64,000 nucleotides of DNA from Lachnospiraceae bacterium. GTDB lineage: Bacteria > Bacillota > Clostridia > Lachnospirales > Lachnospiraceae. Shown piece after piece: positions 59,346 through 64,000 of the stretch (within the stretch, counting starts at the first letter, position 1; each line of letters starts with the position of its first letter). The notes beneath the pieces were generated by a model. The model saw only the letters and a list, made by a program, of their open reading frames with translations. It ran no database searches and was not told where the DNA came from. The translations under genes were made by a program, and so were the position numbers. Location of the stretch: positions 62,001 to 126,000 of the forward strand of contig CABJBK010000003.1 of NCBI GenBank assembly GCA_902363825.1. The letters run 5' to 3'.

Positions 59346-60347
59346 TTAAGAAATGTTTTCGCGTTTCTTCGTGGAGGCGCGGGCAATCAGCTGCGGACGC
59401 ATCAGTGTACGGCTGATCGAGACATCACGCATCAGGGAATGCAGGGTGTAATAGCCGCATTTTCCGAGCTCCGCGCGATCCTGACGTACCGTGGTGAGCG
59501 GCGGGTTTAACTGTGCCGAGATCGGCAGATCATCAAAGCCGGTCACGCTGATATCTTCGGGAACCGAAAAGCCATGTGCCTGGCATTCCGCGATCACGCC
59601 GGAGGCGATCAGGTCACTTCCGCAGAGAATGGCGGTAGCGCCGTTTTCCAGGAAATGCGATACATGGTATTTGGCGCTTTCCGGTACATAATAGCCCTGA
59701 CCCATCAGGTTGCGGTCCGGTGTGAGATGGTGGCTTTCCATGCTGCGCAAAAAAGCCTGCTCACGCTGGTCGGATACCAGGGAATACGGAGAACCGTTCA
59801 AAAAAGCGATGCGCGTATGACCAAGTTCGGCGAGATGCGCGACCGCGAGATCGATGCCCTCGTAGTTGTCCGTGCCGATGTAGCTTACATGGGGATTCTT
59901 TGGAATATAGTTGTCTAAAAGAACCGTAGGGATCGTGGTGGATGAAAACTGCTCCATCCAGTCATCCTGCAGCGCGAAACCAAGTAGAAACGCGCCGGAG
60001 TAACCGTTCTTTAGCATATAGACGTCATAGCGTTCCTTCTGCTGCAATTCCGGAGTGACCGGGATCACCGTGACGTCCCAGTTGTCGCGGAGTGCCGCCT
60101 GCCGGAAACCGAGAACCAGCTCGTAACCGAACTGTGCATCCGATTCGTATGACATGTTTTCAATGAAAATGCAGAGCCTTTTGTTCTGCTCCCTGCGCAT
60201 CCGCTTGGATCGATACCCCATTTCGATCGCAGTATCCAAAACCTGCTGCCGGAGTTCGTCGCTGATGTCGCTCGCACCGTTGATCCCTTTGGAGACGGTG
60301 CTGACAGAAATACCAAGCCGATTGGCGATGTCTTTGATCGTAACCAT
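59346..60347 (-). CDS. LacI family regulator of the second maltodextrin operon
   Basis: A full-length 333-residue LacI/GalR-type repressor: helix-turn-helix MVTIKDIANRLGISVSTVSKGINGASDIS at the N-terminus, then the sugar-binding core (FLLGFALQDDWMEQFSSTTIPTVLLDNYI, GTDNYEGIDLAVAHLAELGHTRIAFLNG, CGSDLIASGVIAECQAHGFSVPEDISVTGFDDLPIS). ATG 60347 follows GGGGGAAC; the frame to 60446 is not used. Divergent from the malE-like gene at 60700, where a LacI-type palindrome lies. Confidence 0.93.
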   Translation of the reverse strand: MVTIKDIANRLGISVSTVSKGINGASDISDELRQQVLDTAIEMGYRSKRMRREQNKRLCIFIENMSYESDAQFGYELVLGFRQAALRDNWDVTVIPVTPELQQKERYDVYMLKNGYSGAFLLGFALQDDWMEQFSSTTIPTVLLDNYIPKNPHVSYIGTDNYEGIDLAVAHLAELGHTRIAFLNGSPYSLVSDQREQAFLRSMESHHLTPDRNLMGQGYYVPESAKYHVSHFLENGATAILCGSDLIASGVIAECQAHGFSVPEDISVTGFDDLPISAQLNPPLTTVRQDRAELGKCGYYTLHSLMRDVSISRTLMRPQLIARASTKKRENIS

Positions 60348-60378
60348 ATCTTTTGTTCCCCCATTGTTGAATATAAGA

Positions 60379-60407
60379 ATTATAAAGAAAAAATGTATGG
60401 TTTGCAA
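60379..60407 (-). promoter_or_regulatory. Promoter of the LacI gene at 59346
   Basis: Minus strand TTGCAA (60402-60407), 17 bp spacer, TATAAT (complement of 60379-60384). Start expected near 60372, 25 nt before the ATG. Confidence 0.75.
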
Positions 60408-60531
60408 GCAATAAACAATTATTTTCGAAAAAAATCGGGAAAACACCTGTCAAAATGCACAAATGCGGACAAAGAAAAACAGTAAAAATGCCGGAAATAA
60501 ATAAAAACAGACCAAAAAGAACGCATTTTCA

Positions 60532-60639
60532 TTGACAAATCGAAAATGCAGATATAGAATTACTTAAAGAACCGAAAATTTACGAAAAAGAGTACTGCAA
60601 GCGCAGGCTTTTTTTTAAGGGTATATGGAAACGTTACCA
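60532..60639 (+). promoter_or_regulatory. Promoter and LacI-type operator of the second maltodextrin operon
   Basis: TTGACA (60532-60537), 17 bp spacer, TAGAAT (60555-60560). A near-palindromic operator TGGAAACGTTACCA lies at 60626-60639, about 60 nt downstream of the start, 60 nt before ATG 60700. A short CTGC-AAGC-GCAG hairpin with T8 lies between (about 60596-60617). The gap 60408-60531 is AT-rich with no further features seen. Confidence 0.7.
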
Positions 60640-60699
60640 CGAACCGGAATCCGCGTAAATTTCGGTATCTATTTTAGAAAAGGAGAGGAACAAAAAACT

Positions 60700-61998
60700 A
60701 TGAAAAAGAAAGCATTATCATTATTTCTTGTAGCAGCAATGGCAGCATCTATGGCTGGTTGCGGAAGCAAAGACACAAACACAGCTGCAACAGACAACGG
60801 AACAGCAGATTCCGCAGCATCTACCGAAGCAGGAAGCGCTTCTTCCGATGAGGAAGCATGGTCCGGTACCCTTACCGTATGGAGCCCGCAGGAAGATCAG
60901 GACAGCGGCTGGCTGAAAGAGCAGTGTGACGCGTTTAACGAAGCACATCCGAACTGGGATATCACATTTGAATATGGGGTATGTGCGGAAGGTGACGCAA
61001 AGACGACCATATCCACAGACGTTGAATCCGCGGCAGATGTATACATGCTTGCAAATGATAACATTCCGGATCTTGTTTCCGCGAATGCACTTTCCGAACT
61101 TGGCGGAACTTACCTTGATCAGGTAAAATCCACAAACTCGGACACGATTGTAACATCTGTTACATATAAAGACAGCGTATACGCATTCCCGTTCACAAGT
61201 AATACATGGTTTATGTATTATGACAAGAGCGTATTTACCGATGACGACATCAAGAGCTTTGATACAATGCTCTCCAAAGGAAAGGTTTCCTTCCCGTTAT
61301 CCAACTCCTGGTATATCCAGGCATTCTACGCTGGAAACGGATGTACATTATTCGGTGATGGTACTGACGAAGCAGCAGGCATCGATTTCGGTGGAGACAA
61401 AGCAGCAGCAGTTACCAATTACCTTGTAGATTTAGTAGCAAACCCGAACTTTATCAACGATCAGGATGGAGCTGGTATCGCAGGTCTGCGTGATGGTTCT
61501 GTAAACGCGATTTTCTCCGGTTCCTGGGATGCAGCATCCGTAAAAGAAGCACTTGGTGACAACTATGGTGTAGCAGCGCTTCCTACTTTTACCGTTGATG
61601 GAAATGAATGCCAGATGAAATCCTTCGCAGGTTCTAAAGCAATCGGTGTAAACCCGAACTGTGAGAATCCGCAGATTGCCATGTCTCTTGCAGCTTACCT
61701 TTCCGGTGAAGAAGCACAGCAGGCACACTATGATGAGAGAAATATCCTCCCGTCTAACACCAATATTACACTGGCCGACGATCCGATCGCAACAGCTACC
61801 GCAGATGTACTGGATCACTGCTCTATCATGCAGCCGATCGTATCCGCAATGAGCAACTACTGGTCACCGGCTGAAAACATGGGCAAGAACCTGATCGCAG
61901 GCGATGTTACACATGACAATGCGGCTGAGAAGACAGAAGATATGAATACCGCAATGAACACAGATGTTGCAGCTGACGCTGAGGAAGCTACAGAATAA
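60700..61998 (+). CDS. malE: Maltodextrin-binding lipoprotein, second copy
   Basis: Extracellular solute-binding protein family 1 of 432 residues, with lipobox MAGC (Cys21) and an Ala/Thr/Ser-rich linker. The binding domain opens with LTVWSPQEDQDSGWLKEQCDAFNEAHPNWDITFEYGV and has SAADVYMLANDNIPDLV. Codon use is strongly biased, unlike the first copy at 33971, suggesting high expression. The frame could begin at 60625, but ATG 60700 follows AGGAGAGG and gives a normal lipoprotein signal. Confidence 0.92.
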   Translation: MKKKALSLFLVAAMAASMAGCGSKDTNTAATDNGTADSAASTEAGSASSDEEAWSGTLTVWSPQEDQDSGWLKEQCDAFNEAHPNWDITFEYGVCAEGDAKTTISTDVESAADVYMLANDNIPDLVSANALSELGGTYLDQVKSTNSDTIVTSVTYKDSVYAFPFTSNTWFMYYDKSVFTDDDIKSFDTMLSKGKVSFPLSNSWYIQAFYAGNGCTLFGDGTDEAAGIDFGGDKAAAVTNYLVDLVANPNFINDQDGAGIAGLRDGSVNAIFSGSWDAASVKEALGDNYGVAALPTFTVDGNECQMKSFAGSKAIGVNPNCENPQIAMSLAAYLSGEEAQQAHYDERNILPSNTNITLADDPIATATADVLDHCSIMQPIVSAMSNYWSPAENMGKNLIAGDVTHDNAAEKTEDMNTAMNTDVAADAEEATE

Positions 61999-62030
61999 TC
62001 TGATTTCCGATAAGTTAATAAGTAACAACA

Positions 62031-62066
62031 GATATTCCAGGATGCCTTCTGGTATCCTGGAATATC
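62031..62066 (+). other. Intercistronic hairpin between malE and malF
   Basis: GATATTCCAGGAT (62031-62043) pairs perfectly with ATCCTGGAATATC (62054-62066), 10 nt loop. No T run follows, so it is not a normal terminator. It may shield the 3' end of malE mRNA from decay and so keep the binding protein in excess over the permeases. Confidence 0.8.
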
Positions 62067-62124
62067 TATGAAATTATTTATTCGCAGCGCGAGCTGGTTT
62101 TTTAAAATCAAGGAGGCCCGAAAA

Positions 62125-63504
62125 GTGAAAAAGGCTGGGAAAAAGAAAAGAGTAAGTGAGTTTGCAACCGAATATACGCTTGCAAACGCAGCAAAAAAGG
62201 GGGATATCGTAACAAAGTTATCTTTCCTTATTATGGGATTGGGGAATATCGTACATAAACAGGTGGTAAAAGGACTTATGTTCCTTGGTGTGGAAGTACT
62301 TTACATCTGGTTTATGGTAACATCTGGTTTTTACAATTTATCAATGCTTCCATCACTGGGATGGAGAGAACAGGAAAAGGTCTGGAACGAACAGAAGAGC
62401 GTTTATGAATATACAGCAGGAGACCAGTCATTACTGCTTCTGTTATATGGGTTAGCAACAATTTTTATTACAGTATGTTTTATCGCAGCGTGGAAAGAAG
62501 CGGTTACAAGTTCTTACAAATCCGAAGTCCTCGCGAAAAACGGAAAACACTTAAATACATTTAAAGAAGACTGCAAGAGTTTGTTAGATCAAAATTTATA
62601 TAAATTATTGATGGCAGCACCGCTCGCGGGAATCCTTATTTTTACGGTATTACCGCTTATCTTCATGATCACGATGGCATTTACCAATTACAGTAAGGTA
62701 AAGGATCATCTGACTCTGTTTGACTGGGTGGGTTTTGCCAACTTCAGAAAGATTTTGAACTTCAATGACAGTATCGGAAAGACATTCTATTCCGTACTGG
62801 TATGGACGATCGTATGGGCACTCTTCGCAACAGCGTTAAACTATATTCTTGGTATGATCCTTGCAATCGTCATCAACCGTAAGGAAACACACGCGAAGAG
62901 CTTCTGGAGATTCTGCTTTGTACTGTCCATCGCAGTACCGCAGTTTGTATCTTTGCTTATCATGCGTACCATGTTACAGCCGACCGGTATCGTAAACACA
63001 TTGCTGTTAAAATACGGTCTGATCGACAAGGCACTGCCGTTTTTCACCAGTCCGATGTGGGCACGGGTAACGGTTATCGTTATCAACCTCTGGGTAGGTA
63101 TTCCTTATACCATGCTTCAGGTAACCGGTATCTTACAGAATATCCCGGGTGAACTTTACGAAGCGGCAAAGATCGATGGCGCAAATGCGGTGCAGACGTT
63201 CTTTAAGATCACACTGCCGTATATGCTGTTTGTCATGACACCGTATCTGATCACACAGTTTACCGGAAATGTCAACAACTTCAACGTCATCTTCCTTCTG
63301 TCCGGCGGAAATCCTACTCCGGTGGAATCCACAGCAGGAAAGACCGATCTTCTTGTTACCTGGCTGTATAAGCTGACGATCGAGAAGAACTACTACAACC
63401 TCGGCGCGGTAATCGGTATTATGACCTTTATCGTACTCGCAATCGTTGCGCTTGTTACTTACCGCAACACGACATCCTATAAAGATGAGGAGGGATTCAT
63501 GTAA
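62125..63504 (+). CDS. malF: Maltodextrin ABC transporter permease, MalF type, second copy
   Basis: A 459-residue permease with the same long N-terminal membrane part as the first copy and EAA loop YEAAKIDGANAVQTFFKITLP. GTG 62125 is chosen because AAGGAGG is 8 nt upstream; the ATG at 62068 lies within the hairpin and has no ribosome site. It is followed by a MalG-like gene overlapping by one base. Confidence 0.9.
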   Translation: MKKAGKKKRVSEFATEYTLANAAKKGDIVTKLSFLIMGLGNIVHKQVVKGLMFLGVEVLYIWFMVTSGFYNLSMLPSLGWREQEKVWNEQKSVYEYTAGDQSLLLLLYGLATIFITVCFIAAWKEAVTSSYKSEVLAKNGKHLNTFKEDCKSLLDQNLYKLLMAAPLAGILIFTVLPLIFMITMAFTNYSKVKDHLTLFDWVGFANFRKILNFNDSIGKTFYSVLVWTIVWALFATALNYILGMILAIVINRKETHAKSFWRFCFVLSIAVPQFVSLLIMRTMLQPTGIVNTLLLKYGLIDKALPFFTSPMWARVTVIVINLWVGIPYTMLQVTGILQNIPGELYEAAKIDGANAVQTFFKITLPYMLFVMTPYLITQFTGNVNNFNVIFLLSGGNPTPVESTAGKTDLLVTWLYKLTIEKNYYNLGAVIGIMTFIVLAIVALVTYRNTTSYKDEEGFM

Positions 63505-64000
63505 TGGCAGCACAGAATAAAGTTTCCGGTTCGAAAGTAAAAAAGAAAGTGGTCAATGTCATTGTTCATGTCATCCTTGCAATTTTGGCATTTATCTGGC
63601 TGTTACCGATTATCTGGGTAATCTTAACCAGTTTCCGTGGAGAGAAAGGTTCTTATGTAACATCTTTCTTCCCAAAGACATACACATTGAACAACTACAA
63701 AAAGTTATTTACGGATACCAGTATCCTGAATTTCCCGCAGATGTTCTTTAATACCTTTATCATCGCGATCTTTACCTGCATCATCGCAACGATCTTTGTC
63801 CTTTCCGTTGCGTACTGTATGTCAAGAATGCGTTTTAAGATGAGAAAACCGTTTATGAACTTCGCAATGATCCTCGGACTGTTTCCGTCCTTCATGTCCA
63901 TGATCGCTGTTTATTATATCTTAAAGGCAATCGGGCTTTCCGAAGGCGCTATGATCCGTATTGCATTAATCATCGTGTACTCAGCGGGAACCGGTGTCGG
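63504..64000 (+). CDS. malG: Maltodextrin ABC transporter permease, MalG type, second copy (partial)
   Basis: Open from ATG 63504, which overlaps the malF stop by one base (TAATG), to the end of the window without a stop. The 165 residues visible are the MalG-type N-terminus with LLPIIWVILTSFRGEKGSYVTSFFPKTYTLNNYKKLFTDTSI and VAYCMSRMRFKMRKPFMNFAMILGLFPSFMSMIAVYYILKAIGL. It lacks its EAA loop because the window ends. Confidence 0.92.
   Translation, partial: MAAQNKVSGSKVKKKVVNVIVHVILAILAFIWLLPIIWVILTSFRGEKGSYVTSFFPKTYTLNNYKKLFTDTSILNFPQMFFNTFIIAIFTCIIATIFVLSVAYCMSRMRFKMRKPFMNFAMILGLFPSFMSMIAVYYILKAIGLSEGAMIRIALIIVYSAGTGV

Overview
The window looks like a chromosomal segment of a spore-forming, carbohydrate-fermenting anaerobe of the class Clostridia, most likely family Lachnospiraceae (Roseburia/Blautia/Agathobacter-like). 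The reasons are the sporulation genes (yabP, yabQ, spoIIE, cotS-like) in the usual Firmicutes order, PdaA-type deacetylase, two-subunit Fe-S serine dehydratase, SEC-C methionine aminopeptidase, LacI-controlled maltodextrin ABC systems and a mannose-family PTS. The genus is not certain. No rRNA, CRISPR array, insertion sequence or prophage was seen.

Layout. 1-10.9 kb: housekeeping genes (NlpC/P60 hydrolase, hypoxanthine-DNA glycosylase, YqeY, map, pdaA, sdaAB-sdaAA, ybaK, DUF308, SseB, a CgeB-like glycosyltransferase, small conserved proteins). 10.9-12.4 kb: a short AT-rich insert with a membrane protein and an HNH nuclease. 12.4-20.7 kb: a sensory cassette (binding protein, NarL-type kinase and regulator, second binding protein) directly before a complete mannose-family PTS (IIA, IIB, IIC, IID) and a Cof-type phosphatase. 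20.8-22.6 kb: TetR cassette with a visible operator. 22.7-24.8 kb: SulP anion transporter. 24.8-27.9 kb: metNIQ methionine uptake operon, preceded by a Cys/Met-rich leader ORF plus attenuator-like terminator and followed by a tRNA-Cys-like gene. 27.9-30.4 kb: LysR regulator, flavodoxin and carboxymuconolactone decarboxylase genes and a broken flavodoxin. 30.5-37.6 kb: LacI-controlled maltodextrin locus (lipoprotein, GH13 enzyme, binding protein, two permeases, no ATPase). 37.7-46.4 kb: proS, a very large TPR-GGDEF protein, cca, CotS-like protein, PEGA lipoprotein. 46.4-54.2 kb: hup, rqcP-yabP-yabQ-divIC, spoIIE, tilS, hpt, ftsH. 54.2-56.8 kb: a candidate small RNA, a second GH13 enzyme and tRNA-Tyr. 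57.0-59.3 kb: PadR/DUF1700-like/DUF4097 cassette behind an iteron-like operator. 59.3-64 kb: a second LacI regulator divergent from a second maltodextrin ABC operon that runs off the window.

How parts work together. The two maltodextrin transporters and the two GH13 enzymes without signal peptides suggest import of alpha-glucan oligosaccharides followed by cytoplasmic hydrolysis; a shared ATPase (MsmX/MalK type) would have to be encoded elsewhere. The two-component cassette probably senses an external sugar and switches the neighbouring PTS, because three direct repeats spaced 22-23 bp lie between them.

The most interesting candidate system is the metNIQ unit. A 40-residue leader ORF with a CMCMSVCM codon run is followed by a terminator, and an irregular tRNA-like gene with anticodon GCA sits after metQ. 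Together they suggest ribosome-stalling control of methionine uptake by charged Cys/Met tRNA, possibly using a dedicated tRNA. This is inference from sequence and needs comparative and transcript data.
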